DNA of 64,000 bases from Gordius sp. MW1 (GCA_964036665.1 OZ038529.1:12346060-12410059), one strand, 5' to 3'; positions 10,851 to 22,744 are shown, numbered from the stretch's first letter. Notes: generated by a model not told the origin, from the sequence alone. Numbers and translations are program-made.

Positions 10851-10937
10851 AATTTAGATTCCGTGAGCGTTAGACCAGTTGAGCAAATACGCCATTTCCA
10901 AATCATCCATCCTATTCTTAATTGTCCTCCATTACAA

Positions 10938-12300
10938 ATGTCGGATCGAGCGCAACTTTTTATAGGACGCCTTAATAAAGACACGAGAGTTAAGGATCTT
11001 GAAACTATATTTACCCCTTATGGACACATGATAAGATGCGACATTAAATATGGTATCATTTTATTCTTAATTTTTTTGTACACAGTTATTTAGGAGTTGG
11101 AACTGGTAAGTTAACATAAAGATGAATTTAACTTTTATAGCTTATGCATTCATCGATTATGACGATCGCCGTGATGCCGAGGTAACTGTTCACTAAATTG
11201 AATTTTTATATTGGGTTATTTTTATTATGAAATAATATCTCGTTTAAAATATTGCAGCTTGACTGCCAAGCAATATGTCCTGATTTGCCTTGATCCACTA
11301 ATGCCTTTCCTAGATTTGACATCTATTGATCCGCTAAGACGGTCCTAAGACTTTAATTTTAGCCTCCATAAGTTCCCACCTTTTTAGTTATCAAACGTAT
11401 GTATATCTTCTAATTTCATCGTCATCGAATAAGTTATTAGGAATAAATTGCCATTAAAGTTTATAGAATTTTTTATTGACAAATTTATTACCCCCCTTGT
11501 TATTGGACTTCTAATGATTTACATTTATGATTATAATTATTTAGGATGCAATTCGTTATGAAAATGGCAGAACTTTGCTTGGCAATCGAATAGTATGTGA
11601 ATTTGCAAAGGGAAAATCATATAGAGCTTCAGTAAACAGCAAACCAGCAGTAAACATTGTTGTATTTTCTTGCCTAATTCTTTAGGGTGTTGATGAATGT
11701 TATAAATGCCATCGTTCTGGGCATTGGGCCCGTGATTGTCCTGATTTCAGAGATGATCGTTATGGAAGAGGTGGAGGTGATTATAGAAGTGGTGCCAGGA
11801 CTAAAAGATCTGTTTCCCGTTCAAGATCACGATCAAGGCATAGAAGGAGTGATAAAGATAGAAGAAGGTAATCAACATTTTGTGATTTTTTAAATTAATT
11901 TAGAGATAAAAGTCATGAAAAGGATAGAGATAATGATAGAAGTAGAAGGGATAATCGTAGTAGAAGTAGGAGGAAGCGTAGTAGAAGTAGAAGTGAACAC
12001 TCCATCTCAATTAGGAAAAGATCTCCTTCTCACAGCAGGTCTCGAGACCAAAGTAGAAGCCTAAGCAGAAGTAAAAGTGTCCAGCAATCAAGAAGCCGTA
12101 GTAAGAGTGTCAAAAGTGATGGAAATAAGCGTGAAGGCAGTCATGACTATAAGGAAAAAAATGGGAGAGAAGATAATTATGATGAAAGAAAATCTCACAC
12201 AAGTAGATCTAAGTCACCATCTCGCTCAAGATCAAAGTCCTATTCTAAAAGTGATAAAGATGATGGTGATAGATATCAAGAGGAAGAGATGAATGAATAA
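10938..12300 (+). CDS. SR-family splicing factor: RRM, CCHC zinc knuckle, RS domain
   Basis: Nuclear pre-mRNA splicing regulator of the SR type. I infer six exons: 10938-11052, 11094-11105, 11141-11181, 11545-11649, 11686-11867 and 11904-12300. All introns are GT-AG, the phases are compatible, and the total is 283 codons. The order is an RRM (LFIGRL as RNP2 near residue 7; AYAFIDYDD as RNP1 near 43-51), a CCHC knuckle (CYKCHRSGHWARDC near 95-108), then a long Arg-Ser/Lys-Ser tail ending EEEMNE. The knuckle and RS tail resemble SRSF7 or plant RS2Z proteins, while the RRM is more like RS2Z or SRSF4-6. I therefore give no symbol. The ATG at 10938 is chosen because it starts directly at the RRM; the open frame extending upstream has no ATG. 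Four introns are only 35-41 nt. Confidence 0.9.
11053..11140 (+). other. Two ultra-short introns around a 12-nt microexon in the SR gene
   Basis: Intron 11053-11093 (41 nt) and intron 11106-11140 (35 nt) flank an exon of 12 nt, GAGTTGGAACTG, that adds the residues GVGT between RNP strands of the RRM. The second donor (CTG|GTAAGT) is a strong consensus. Skipping the microexon keeps the frame (KY-AYAFIDY), so both isoforms would be possible. Confidence 0.65.
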
Positions 12301-12371
12301 TTTACCAGATTTTTTAATAGTATAAAAAATGTGTATATATGTATATTGATGTTTAATTTTAATCTAGACAC

Positions 12372-12377
12372 AATAAA
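12372..12377 (+). promoter_or_regulatory. Polyadenylation signal of the SR-protein gene
   Basis: AATAAA lies 72 nt after the stop codon at 12298-12300. This is a normal distance for a short animal 3' UTR. Confidence 0.6.
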
Positions 12378-12812
12378 ACCTTAAGTATCTAATTTAGGTT
12401 AATATTATTAAAATTCGCAAGAAGCCAATTTTATATTTTTTTAATCCTTGTTTACGTTTTTACACCCTTTAGCTCTTAGAAAAAATGCCTTTTTATCTAA
12501 ACTAAAATCTTACCTTAGTTTGATAAAATATTTACAAATATTAATTTTGATAACCTTGTTTTAATTGTGTGCAGAATAAATATTAAGTTTTTGTTCATTG
12601 TCTATACAACAATATAGTTTAACAAAATTTTTGCTAAATTCTCCACTGGCTGACCTCAGAAAAACGTCGGTATTAATTATTCTATATAACCTGACACTAA
12701 TTGGCCCTCATTTGTAATGTAATTTAAATTATTTAAGCTTTTGCCATAAGTTAACCTCTTAAAATCTTATCTTTGACTCCCAAAATTTTAACGTGGGCTT
12801 TTCTTTTATATC

Positions 12813-13446
12813 TAGAGCCCTGCACGGGCCGCCCAATCGGGTTTCGGGCGGGGCTCGGGCAGAATTTTATAAAATAATCGGGCCTCGAGCCTGATACGGC
12901 GGCCCGGCCCGAATTGAACTAAAGCAAATTAGTTTTTTATAAAATAGGATTTAAATAAACTCAACTCGATATGGAATAATTATCTTCGCACAGCGTACAT
13001 TGTATAGCTTTCGAACTTCATTTTTTTCACCTTGTTTATTATAATATAACTCACCTCACCAGTATTGCTAATCTTATTCTAGTATTTAAATAGATTCATA
13101 GTAGCTGTTTAAACATTAAAAATAAGATAAAGAAATATTTTAAAAAGTTTTTAATTTGAAACTGTTAAGAATATATTTTATAAAGTTAAATTTTAGCTTT
13201 AAATGCTTAGCTGAGTAAATTATAACGAGTGAAAGATTTATTTCGAACTTATCCTAGTTGTAAATTACGAATAACAATCTTATGCATTTTGTATTTAGAT
13301 GGTGAAATAATTTTTTTAAAAATATAATTTTTAAAGATTTTATTTAATCTGGTCGGGCCAAAAATAAAAAAGTCTTTCGGGCTCGGGCAAAATAAAGATT
13401 GAGAAGTCGGGCTCGGGGCGAATAAATTTCATTTTGCAGATCTTTA
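12813..13446. mobile_element. Non-autonomous hAT-like element with GGGCTCGGG/GGCCCGG arrays
   Basis: The left end TAGAGCCCTGCACGGGCC and the reverse complement of the right end, TAAAGATCTGCAAAATG, match at 9 of 12 positions. Behind each end are iterations of CGGGC-type motifs (TCGGGCGGGGCTCGGGC at the left; TTCGGGCTCGGGC and GTCGGGCTCGGGG at the right). The middle is AT-rich and I see no transposase. A further TAGGCCCGGCCCGAGCTCG lies at about 13798-13817 and may be an end of another copy. The flanking 8-mers agree at only 5 of 8 positions, so the target duplication is uncertain. Confidence 0.5.
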
Positions 13447-14504
13447 ATTATAATTAGCAAGCAAAAATGGTCAAATATTTTCAAGATATAAGATTGAAAC
13501 TGTTAAAAATGTAATTGTAATTTACGGTTAACAGGAAAAACCAACCTGCAAACTGTTTTGGCAGAATATGTTGCGGAGAACGCGAATATATTTTTTAGGT
13601 TTTACCCTAAATGTCAAGTTTTTGAGATTTTTGCTGTCATACCTGCTAAAGACAACATTTTTGGCGTTTTTGAAACGAATCGGTAAAATAATTTAATAAA
13701 CATCTTTGGAACATTATAAAAACTAACCTTACTTTATAAAGCATTAATAAAGATCTAATTAATTTTGCAACGGGCTTTTAACGGCCCTTAAGTATATCTA
13801 GGCCCGGCCCGAGCTCGTTAGGTTATTTTTATTTTAAAGCTGTCTCTAGACTTAAGGTCGCCCTCCCTTCCCTTTAACAATAGGAGATAAATGCGTTTTA
13901 AATTGATTATATTTTGAGGTCTTACATAGTATATACATTTGTCAAATATTACTATTGTTTTTTTCGGACGTTCTATTACCTTTGATATACTGAAATTTAA
14001 TTTTATCAGCTTTCCTCGTTAATTTGAAGGCAAAAAAATAATATATGTCTGCTTTATTTTTACGTTACACGCCAAATGAGTTGGGGGTATCTTACCTAAT
14101 TTGTGACTTGTTTTATATTAGAGCTTGAAGGCATCACAGGCCCCGAGAAGCGGCCAGCTATCGGTCAGGGATTTGAAATTATATTTAGCAATTTGGATGC
14201 CAATTTTTTGTTTAAGCAAACAGTTAAGAGAATATTTGGAAATCTGGCAATGTCTGCCGATTTCTTCAAAAAAGTAATCGCGCTTGATCCAAAAGTGCCT
14301 GAGCAGAAGGCGTCAATGGGGGTGAAAAGTTGGCTGTTAGGAGGGCGTGGCATTTGGCCATCTTGTGGTCCTCTGCGAGAGGAGTATTGTAATAAGTAAA
14401 ATCCCATGTAAGGTCTAGACCATTTTGCCAGGGATGAGAGTTAAAACGTCAAGCCAGATTATTCCTTCCATCTAAGATTTGAATGGCAGGGGAAGGGTTT
14501 GAGG
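13447..14504. other. Intergenic, no gene recognised
   Basis: An open frame at 14103-14399 (+) of about 98 codons resembles no family I know, and its reverse strand is also partly open, so I do not call it a gene. A GCCCGGCCCGAGCTCG fragment near 13802 belongs to the repeat type described for 12813-13446. Confidence 0.4.
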
Positions 14505-14700
14505 TAGTGATGATCAAAACCTAGGTTTTGATCAGGCAACCTGAGGGTTCAGGTTTTCAAAAACCTGATAAGGTTTTTGAACACCCGAACCTTAACCTGA
14601 GGTTCATCCCGAAAATCAACCTGAAAAACCTTCAGGTCAATTTTACACCCAACCTGAAAACCCAGGTTGACCTCAGGTTAACCTGGAAAATTCTTGTTTT
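14505..14700. mobile_element. hAT-like end with AACCTG/CAGGTT array
   Basis: Begins TAGTGATGATCAAAACC, a typical hAT-like TAGTG start, followed by about a dozen AACCTGA or its complement TCAGGTT within 180 bp (for example CAACCTGAGGGTTCAGGTTT). The array is made of inverted iterations like those in the other hAT elements of the window. No second end was found, so it is probably truncated. The 73-codon open frame across it is a product of the repeat and is not a gene. Confidence 0.55.
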
Positions 14701-14903
14701 TTATATGATATATATAATAAGTATAAATGTGGTATTTTATTTTAAATAGTTTCCTTTTTCAAGATGCATTAAACTTCTTAAATATTTACAATTTTAAATG
14801 AAAGAAAAATAGTATTTTGTTATTATTTAAAAAAGAAATTAAGATTTTTTTAATATACAAATGATTTAAATATTTACCATGTATATTTTGTTAATGCGGC
14901 ATC

Positions 14904-15062
14904 TATATTTTAACAAATTTTCATAAAGCGTTATGCAGCATAGCATACCCTACCCAGCCCCATAATTTCATCACACACCATACACTAAAATGCTATACTA
15001 TGCTGCATAGTATAAATGCATGCAATGCTTTCCAACGCTTTATGAAAATTTGTTAAAATATA
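14904..15062. mobile_element. Palindromic MITE
   Basis: TATATTTTAACAAATTTTCA followed by TAAAGCGTTATGCAGCATAG at the left is matched in inverse at the right by CTATGCTGCATAG and AACGCTTTATGAAAATTTG then TTAAAATATA. The element is about 160 bp and non-coding, with arms of about 50 bp. Confidence 0.7.
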
Positions 15063-15257
15063 GCCCCCCCTTCCCCCCCCCCCCCCCCAATTTGCCAGGG
15101 GGGGGGCAGGGGGTCTGGCTGCCCACACTGCCTAATTTAGGGCAGTTGTTTTTTTTTGCTCTCAGGAAATATTTTGGACATTGAGACCTTTTTTTTTTGC
15201 TCTCAGCAGAATTTTTATCTGCCCCCCCCCCCTAATTCAAAACCTGCGTACGCCCAT
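15063..15257. mobile_element. Fragment of the poly-G/C GGGCGTAG hAT family
   Basis: Shares with the element at 5000-5306 the TTTTTTGCTCTCAG phrase (twice), the C run, CTAATTCAAAACCTG and the terminal GCGTACGCCCATG. Only the right end is intact; the left end abuts the palindromic MITE. Confidence 0.6.
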
Positions 15258-16130
15258 GGGTTATTTATAATGCAATTTAGCATAACACACTTGTACTTTT
15301 CGAGAAACGCTGGTTTAAAACGACATGTGAAAATAAGACTAATAAAAATTATTAATGGAACGATTAATGAGTTTTGCAGAAAAATTAATCATTCGTTGTT
15401 TTACGGGTCAACATGATTTAATCACATTTTAAGGGATTATTAAAACGAAATAACCAGGTGTAAAGATCTGAAAATTTCAATGCCTAAATTATCATAAAAC
15501 ATTTTGGATCTTTAGTTTTCGAAATATAAGGCATTTATTGAGATCTGCGTCATATTGACACAGTAAAATTTACCGTTAAATTTTTTGCTATTCAGAAAAT
15601 TTTTATTTCATCAAAGACTGCTATCTTAATGTAATTTATGAAAAAAGATGTTTAAGATTTATTAGTTTTAAAATTTTTTATCCAATTTTAATACCTCCGT
15701 ATTAAAATGCTTCCAGGCAGTTCAATTAACTTTAATTGCATGGTCTGATTGTAAGATTAATTATGATTTTAAGATATATATTTAAATAATTATATTCAAA
15801 AATGTTAACTTGCCATACTACCTTCGGTATATTATCAGAAAAAAAGCTATTATTAAGCGCAAAAGCTTAAATTATATAAGTGTAATGTTTCAAGTTTAGA
15901 CTCCTATAAATTCAAAATTAAAGTGAATTATCAAAATGACCAAACAACCGACGAGGGAAAAAATGTAGATCAATAAAGGGTGGAATAATTATGAAAACTC
16001 TAAATGAATTTAACTGCAAAAATGATATCAATTTGACACAACCTTATTTAATTTTATAGAAGGATATATGTATTAATAAATGAATAAATAGCTACTGATA
16101 TTTATGTATAAATTGCTGATTGATTAGATT
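15258..16130. other. Intergenic, nothing recognised
   Basis: AT-rich sequence without open frames of interest, terminal repeats or arrays. Confidence 0.4.
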
Positions 16131-16290
16131 CTTGAGCGTAGCCAAGTAGGGGGGGGCAGGGGGGGGCGGCTGCCTCTAAATCCAAAAATTTTATTGAAAT
16201 TTGCTAAAATTTCAAAAAATGTTCATTTTGCCACTCCCTAAATCATTATTGCCTCCCTCTAATTCTAATGTTGGTTAAGCCCATTTATGA
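16130..16290. mobile_element. Fragment of the poly-G/C GGGCGTAG hAT family
   Basis: TTGAGCGTAGCCAAG followed by two G runs and CGGCTGCC, ending with GTTGGTTAAGCCCATTTA. This resembles the ends of 5000-5306 but with a shorter middle. It is degenerate; I did not find a target duplication. Confidence 0.45.
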
Positions 16291-16719
16291 GACAAGTTCT
16301 TTTCTTTCTAAATTATTTTATAAACAGCTAACTTTGAATAATGCTAATGGCGAATCCATATTTTCCATTTTACAATAATTTTTTTGTAATAGTACTTCTA
16401 CTTATTTTATGTTAATATTTTTATTGCTTTTCTCGGGTGTATTTGGTCAAAGTTATAAAGGGTTAAACATTCGTGGTGCCAGATAAAATTACCAAGTAAA
16501 AATCTGACTTATAAAATTAACTTATTGCTAAATTTTAACGATTATTTTATTTGTGGACATAATGTCCAATTTATTAATACTTACATGCAATTTATAGTTT
16601 AAAAATTATAAAATTAAAAATACAATAGATTTAAATTCAACCACCTAGTTGCTAAAATACATAATAATCATGGTGTTAGAATGTATTGAAAGCTTATAGC
16701 CTATGAAATTGATAACAAT
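16291..16719. other. Intergenic, nothing recognised
   Basis: AT-rich sequence between a hAT fragment and the tandem repeat at 16720. No support for a gene. Confidence 0.4.
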
Positions 16720-17088
16720 TAATTGCTATGCAATTTATGGGCTCATTTTTGGTTGTCTATCCTGTCTAACTTATAATTCTTTAAATTGCAATGGAAACTT
16801 ATACGGGGTTTTAATGGCTGTGGATTATGCTTATGTAAAAGACTTTTATTTTGCTTTGGCCTATAGACCAAGCTAATGGCCGCTAACTGGCTTATTAATC
16901 GCTATGCAATTTATGGGCTCGCTTTTCGTTGTCTTGAGTGAGTGAGTGTCCTTCCAACTTGTACTTTTTGCATAATTGCAGTGGAAACGGATAAGGGTTT
17001 TTAATGGCTGTGGACTTATGCTTCTGTAAATGACTTTTATCTTTTACAAATAGACTAGCTTATGACCGCTGGTTGGCTTTAATTTTTT
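16720..17088. repeat. Two-copy tandem repeat, about 180 bp, with the TATGCAATTTATGGGCTC motif
   Basis: AATTGCTATGCAATTTATGG begins the first copy and TAATCGCTATGCAATTTATG the second (near 16893). Both continue through GCAATGGAAAC or GCAGTGGAAAC, GTTTTTAATGGCTGTGGA and CTTATGC. The opening motif recurs in inverse orientation near 25740, 25865, 26560, 30316 and 39610, so it marks a dispersed repeat family. Confidence 0.65.
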
Positions 17089-17144
17089 AACCTCGCCCGA
17101 GCCGAATATCCATTATTGTTGATCTGCCTAACTGATTAGCTTTA

Positions 17145-17340
17145 TATAGTGACAGTTATTTAGTTATTAGAATATAAGCTTCGTTATTTGTAACATAATT
17201 ACCTATTTTTTAAATATATAAATTTATCGTCTGCGTATGATTTTATCGTTTGCTAATTACTCGCGGTATTGGAAATAAAAAGCCGCTGTTTCGTTAGGAA
17301 TCTAAGTTGTTTGGTATTCTACCCTTTCCACGTCATTACA
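17145..17340 (+). repeat. 5' LTR of the Ty3/gypsy element
   Basis: 196 bp. It starts TATAGTGACAG (the 3' copy starts TGTAGTGACAG, so one terminal base has mutated) and ends CATTACA. It differs from the 3' LTR by scattered substitutions and small indels, so the insertion is not recent. Confidence 0.9.
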
Positions 17341-17384
17341 TTTGGCGACGAGGAAAAACTTATAAACCCAAAAATATTCCATAA

Positions 17385-18511
17385 TGAGTGCTGCTAGCCT
17401 TTGTTAATCAGAATGACCAAGAAGAAACCTGATATGGATTCAAAATTCGAATCACATTCCGGAAATTCTTTTGAAAGGGTTAGAGATATTACACCACATT
17501 ATTATTTATATCATTTGGAATTAATCTTTCGTCTTAGAAATATTAACGGAGATTTGAGAAAAATTGTGTTATTAGCTTATATAGGCACCACCCACCTTAG
17601 TAAAATAAGAAGTCATATTTATCCGAAGGATGTTGATAACTTACGAGTAGGTTAAGGAATCTTTAATAAGGATATATTCTGATAAAAATTCGATTTATCA
17701 TTACAGGGAAATGTTATTTCGATCGGAGAGAACTAATGAAAATATAATTGATTATTTAATTAAGCTAAAAAATATTATCAATCGCTGCCAATATAAATTA
17801 CCCACTGATGAAATTTTAAGAGATATTTTTATCCTAAGAATAACCTAGATTAAATGTTGAATTAAGAACTAAATACCCCATGGGCAATATAACATATGAC
17901 GAAACAGTAAATTTGGCTCTTGCTCTTTCATCAATTGAAGGCCAAACCTCTAACTATTTGGACATAAATAAATTACATCGGAATCCAACTAGGAATTTGA
18001 CTAATAACTATAATACCTTTTCAAAAAATGTTCCTAATCTTAGCAGCTTTAGGAATAACAAAAAATATAATATGTTATAGGTGTGGTAAACCAAACCACC
18101 TGGCTCGCGATTGCTGGTCAAATCCGCCGTCAAGAACTACAGCTGACTTGAAATACGATGATGCGGTAACGAAAGCTGAGATTGACGTTTTAATCAATCA
18201 GAGACCGTTCACTTTTCAATTCGATACTGGTGCAGCCTGCACAGTCACTGATGAACCGACGTGGCTTAGCATCGGGAAACCACCATTATCGCCAAGTTCA
18301 AACATTTACGGCTATGGCAAATCAAAAATCCAAACTTTGGGGAAGTGCAATGCAAGGGTAGAAGTTAACAATATATCACATGTCATAGATACGCATGTTG
18401 TAAAGGGGAAAGGAAATTGGATTTTTGGTATACCTCACATCATAAAATTTCACTTTCATCAATCATTAAATTAAACGTAATTTCCGATGAGAAAAATTTT
18501 TAACTAAAAAA
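17385..18511 (+). pseudogene. gypsy gag and protease region
   Basis: Three overlapping frames cover a gag-like capsid region (17401-17655, 17700-17880 and 17880-18080), a CCHC knuckle CYRCGKPNHLARDC at about 18076, and an aspartic protease with FQFDTGAACTV at about 18217. Gag packages the element RNA; the protease cuts the polyprotein. Frameshifts and stops separate the parts, including a stop after the run that should lead into the knuckle. The protease region ends at 18474 with a stop shortly before the hAT insertion at 18520. Confidence 0.85.
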
Positions 18512-18869
18512 GATATTTTCAGTGATTGGGAAAAACCGAGAAAAATCTCGGTCTTTTCTCGTCTCGAAAAACCGAGACGAGACGAGAATTTGAAAAATGG
18601 AGTCGAGATCGAGACGAGAATTTTGATGTCGAGACGAGACGAGACGAGATTTTTCGGCGAGATCTCGACTTTTTATTGATCGTTAGATTTTGGTAAATTA
18701 TTGTGTATTTTAATTTACATGATTTACATTTAAGGTATTAAGTGTATATCAATATGTAAGGAATATTTTTTATATTAAAAAAATTTCTTAGTGTAGTAAA
18801 TATTATACATTTTGGCAAAAGATTTAGAATTTATCAATCATATATTTTAATTATATGGTTAGCCCTAAG

Positions 18870-21650
18870 TAGGGATGGCACAATGGGAATTTTCCCGGGG
18901 AAAATTCCCGTTTTTTTCCGGGAAACATCCATGGGGAAAAATGTTTTTTCCCTAGGGAATTCCCCTCCAAAAAAATCTCTTTGATCTAATTTGGTTCATA
19001 TCTTATTTTAATTTAGTTAAATTTTATATTTACCTCGTGGTAACTAATATTTTAAATATTTCCTCTTTTCACTTGTGTTAGTACTTGGTAACTTCATAAA
19101 CATTTAGAATTTTCTTTCTTGTAAGTAAGGTAATTAACACATTTTTATAAATATAATTTATATTTTGCAGCTTTTATACATTTATTCTGAATCTGATACT
19201 AACTTTCATCAACTAAAAATCAAGTTTTATATTCATCTGGATTTTCAAATATTATATTCATAAGGTAAATTTAATTATGATTATAGATATCATATCATAA
19301 TATTTTGCAGATTTAAGTCAATTTACATTGCCAGACTGAAACTAAATTTCATCAACTCAAATTTAAGTAATGTAGATTTTTAATTGCTATGCAATCAATG
19401 CTTATATTAACATCTAAATTTTTGACTAATTAATTGTCATATTTAAATCAACTCAATTTAAACTTGTATATTTTAATGAAAATTAACTACATTTATATAC
19501 TCTGATTCTATTTAAACAAACTTAAATAATAATTAACTTAGTTTCTTTGATTAATAGATGCCAAGAAAAACATCTGATATATACAAACACTTTTCCAAAC
19601 ATGTAGCATCAAATAAAAAGGGCTTCATAGCCATTTGCAATTAGTGCAATCTAAAATACACCTTTCCAAATTCAACAAAAATGGCTAGTCATATAGCTAA
19701 ATGCCCTGATTTTATTAGTTCAAAAAATTGTCAAGAAGTTTACTTAATGCCCCCGCCCTCTCCACAATCATCAATTTGTGAGGTATTTCCTCAAAAATGC
19801 CCTCTAAAACAAACATCTGCTTCATGTGACCCGAAACAATCAACATCCAATATTATAAAATATTTTGATAGTATGTCCCAGTCTCAGCAAGAGAAGTTAG
19901 ATGAAAAGTTAGCATCAGCTATTTTTATGTCTAATTGCCCTTTTCGTATCATTGAGAATCCATATTGGAAGGAGTTCTTTAAGTGTATAAAGCCCTCCTA
20001 CAAACTTCCTTCCAGAAAGGCAATAGGAGGTCCATTGTTGACTTAACAATTTGACAAGATTACAATGATTGTGAATGAAAAATTAAAGTCAGCCTCAAAC
20101 TTGACCCTAGTCAGCGATGGGTGGACCAATATTAGGGGAGAATCAATAATAAACTTCATTATTATGACCCCAAAACCAATTTTTTTTTTAAATCTATTGA
20201 TACTGGGTCAAATGCCCATACGGGAGAATACATATCAGGGGAATTTTTAAGAGTAATGCAAGAAATTGGATCTCAAAAGTTTATTGCGATTGTGACTGAC
20301 AATGCCAAGAATATGAAAAAAGCTTGGGAACTGGTGAAACTGGAACACCCTTCCATTGAATGTTTCGGCTGCGCGGCTCATGGCCTTAATCTACTGATTA
20401 AGGATGTTTGCAATAAGATTGTTTCAATACAAACCATTTAGCAAAAGCCAAAAGGCTTATAAAGTACATTAAATTCAGTGGAATTTTATATTCCACATTT
20501 AAACAAAGTCAACCATTAAAAAATCGTATGGTAACTTTGAAAATTCCTTGCCCTACAAGATGGGGTGGTGTGCATTAATGTTAGAGAGTCTTCTATGCAA
20601 TAAAGATGTATTACAGGAGCTAGCTATAAGTGATAGCTTCAGCGATAGAAGAAAAAGACAAATATTGCTAGACAATGATGGATTTTGGGTGCAAGTTAAG
20701 AAAATTATTATCTTTTTACAGATAATTTTAACAAAAATATCGGCAATTGAAAGCGATAGCGGACTTTTATCGGATGTTGTTGAAGCCTTCCATGTTATTA
20801 AAACTCATTTCGATGAAAATTGTATTCAAGAATTTAGCCTTATCGATTCAAATATCATCAAAAAATGTATCAAGAAATTATTTTGCTGCAAACAATTTCA
20901 TATGGCGGCAAACTTGCTTGACCCCTGGTAACAATACCAGGGGTCAAGCAAGTTTTTTAACCCACAATGAAATAGGTGACGTAATCCAAGCAATTAAGTT
21001 AGTATCAGAAGACGCAGAATTAAATATAGGCAAAGTTGTTGCGAATTTGGCCGAGTTTCGCGCCAAAGACGGCTTATTCGCTGAAAGGTTTATATGGGAA
21101 AGTGCAGAATACACTTCCCCCCTAACATGGTGGAAAGGGTTGTGTATAGATCAACCCCTGTCGGCAGTCGCTATACGCCTCTTTTCTATCCCAGCGACCA
21201 GTGCCTCAACCGAAAGAATATGGTCTACTTTTGGAAATGTTCATTCCAAATCGCGCAATCGGATTAAAAATGAGAAAATAAAGAAATTAGTATCCATCAG
21301 GCATAACAGTTGAATGAAACTGTAAATTCTTATCCACAAAAAACATTTTTGTTATCATCCTCTGATAAGTCAATGTCTTCCCTCAATGAAGATTCCGATT
21401 GAAAATTTATAACTATGATTTATATTTTATTGTGATTGCTTGTATTTGCTTCTTTATATTGTTCGACAAATAAATTCAAGTAGTTTTAATCATACCCCTT
21501 AACATTTTTTATACTAATTTATCTATTTAGCTCGTTATTTCCCCTTAATTTAATGTTTTTTCCCCTAAATTCCCGCTTTTCCCATTATTTTCCCCAAAAT
21601 TTCCGGGTAATTTCCCCTAATGAAAATTCCCGGGAAAATATCCAACCCTA
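18870..21650 (+). mobile_element. hAT element with GGGAAAATTCCC arrays, nested in another hAT
   Basis: The ends are TAGGGATGGCACAA and the reverse complement of the right end, TAGGGTTGGATATT. The flanks are GCCCTAAG at 18862-18869 and 21651-21658, a perfect 8-bp duplication. Subterminal iterations of TTCCCGGGGAAAATTCCCG and variants occur at both ends. The interior carries a broken transposase gene (19560-21313). The length is 2781 bp, close to a full hAT element. Confidence 0.92.
19560..21313 (+). pseudogene. hAT transposase (BED finger, DUF659-like, hATC), broken
   Basis: DNA transposase remnant. A BED-type zinc finger region lies at 19560-19710, with the start ATG at 19558 in ATGCCAAGAAAAACATCTG and a TAG inside the finger near 19641. 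A DUF659-like block (TLVSDGWTNIRGESIINF, then FIAIVTDNAKNMKKAWELV, then GCAAHGLNLLIKDV) spans 20098-20430. The C-terminal dimerisation block with LFSIPATSASTERIWSTFGN ends at 21313. Stops or shifts at about 20045, 20250 and 20440 break the frame. A perfect 19-bp inverted repeat at 20910-20955 also breaks it inside the LLDP motif. Closest in type to plant-like and animal hAT with DUF659. Inactive as it stands. Confidence 0.9.
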
Positions 21651-22744
21651 GCCCTAAGGGTATGTGAATAATTTTATAATATATTTCTCACATATAAGTA
21701 TCCATAGCATTATTAAATATTACAAAATTTTTGGCTTAGAATGAGTTCTGATGGAATAGTAAATATTAGTAAAGTAATTTGTATTTCGCAGTTACTCATC
21801 CTGCATGATGCGTTAAGTATAAATTGGTAGTCAATCAGTTTGAATAATTATACAAGTCGAGCTAAGATGGCTCGAGACTTTTGAGCACCCGCCTAACAAT
21901 TTCAAAAGTACAATAGAGTATTTAATGAAACCGTAATAGATTAAATCTTAAATCATAAGTCTCTTAGAAGTTTTTATGCTTCAACTAAGTCCATTCAAAT
22001 TTACTATAATTTCTATAATTGTGCAATATAAAATAAATACGCGACCTATACTCTATTCGATAAATAACTATTTAATGGCAAAGTTAATTGGAATTGTAAA
22101 GTAATTATTTGGAATATAAATTTGATTATAATGATTTTTGTCATACATTGAAATACGTGCACTTTAATTTAAGAGTAAACATGCAATAACAACTATGGGC
22201 TATAATTGATGATGGTAATATCAATGGACTTAAACGTTTGCCTTAAATATGTTAAGGTCTACTTTGGAACTTTAGCAGGGTTAATAAAGGGTCTCAATTT
22301 GCTCAATTATGCAACTAAGTCAACTATAAGCGAACTTATAATTTTTAAGTCTATTTATATTGACAGACACAGTGAATTTGATACAAATGTTATAATTTGC
22401 TAGAACAATAAAATTTAATTTTCCATATTTTATAGTATTTTTAGTCTGCACTTTTTATAGAAAATGTTATCTTTATGAATTAATTCATATCTTTATATTA
22501 TCAGTGAGATGTCGTGTCCCGCTAAATCTTTAAGAAGTTTGTGTAATAAAGTTTTTCAAAAATTGCCATTTGAATTTTTTAACACTTATTTAACATTTTT
22601 AATAAAACAAGAGAAATTTTTATTCCGTATATATTTTTTTTAAAAAAGTCGAGACGAGACGAGACCGAGATTTTTTTAGACCGAGACGAGACGAGATTGA
22701 GATTTTTATAATCGCTCCCGAGACGAGACGAGATCGAAACACTA

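Larger units (their letters stand above)
18520..22744. mobile_element. hAT element with GAGACGAGAC arrays, inserted in gypsy
   Basis: The ends are CAGTGATTGGG and the reverse complement of the right end, TAGTGTTTCGATC. GATATTTT flanks both sides (18512-18519 and 22745-22752), a perfect 8-bp duplication. About 100 bp of CGAGACGAGA iterations lie behind each end in opposite orientation. Without the element nested in it (18870-21650), about 1.4 kb remains and I see no transposase in it. A second copy with a homologous interior lies at 46506-51281, and the matching interior includes the GGGCTATAATTGATGATGG segment near 22198. Confidence 0.9.

Noticed and set aside
10863-10937. Extended N-terminus of the SR protein upstream of the ATG
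   Set aside because: The upstream part of the frame begins at GTG, not ATG, and the first ATG (10938) falls exactly at the RRM start.
14103-14399. 98-codon open frame
   Set aside because: No family resemblance, the opposite strand is also open over most of it, and it lies among repeats.
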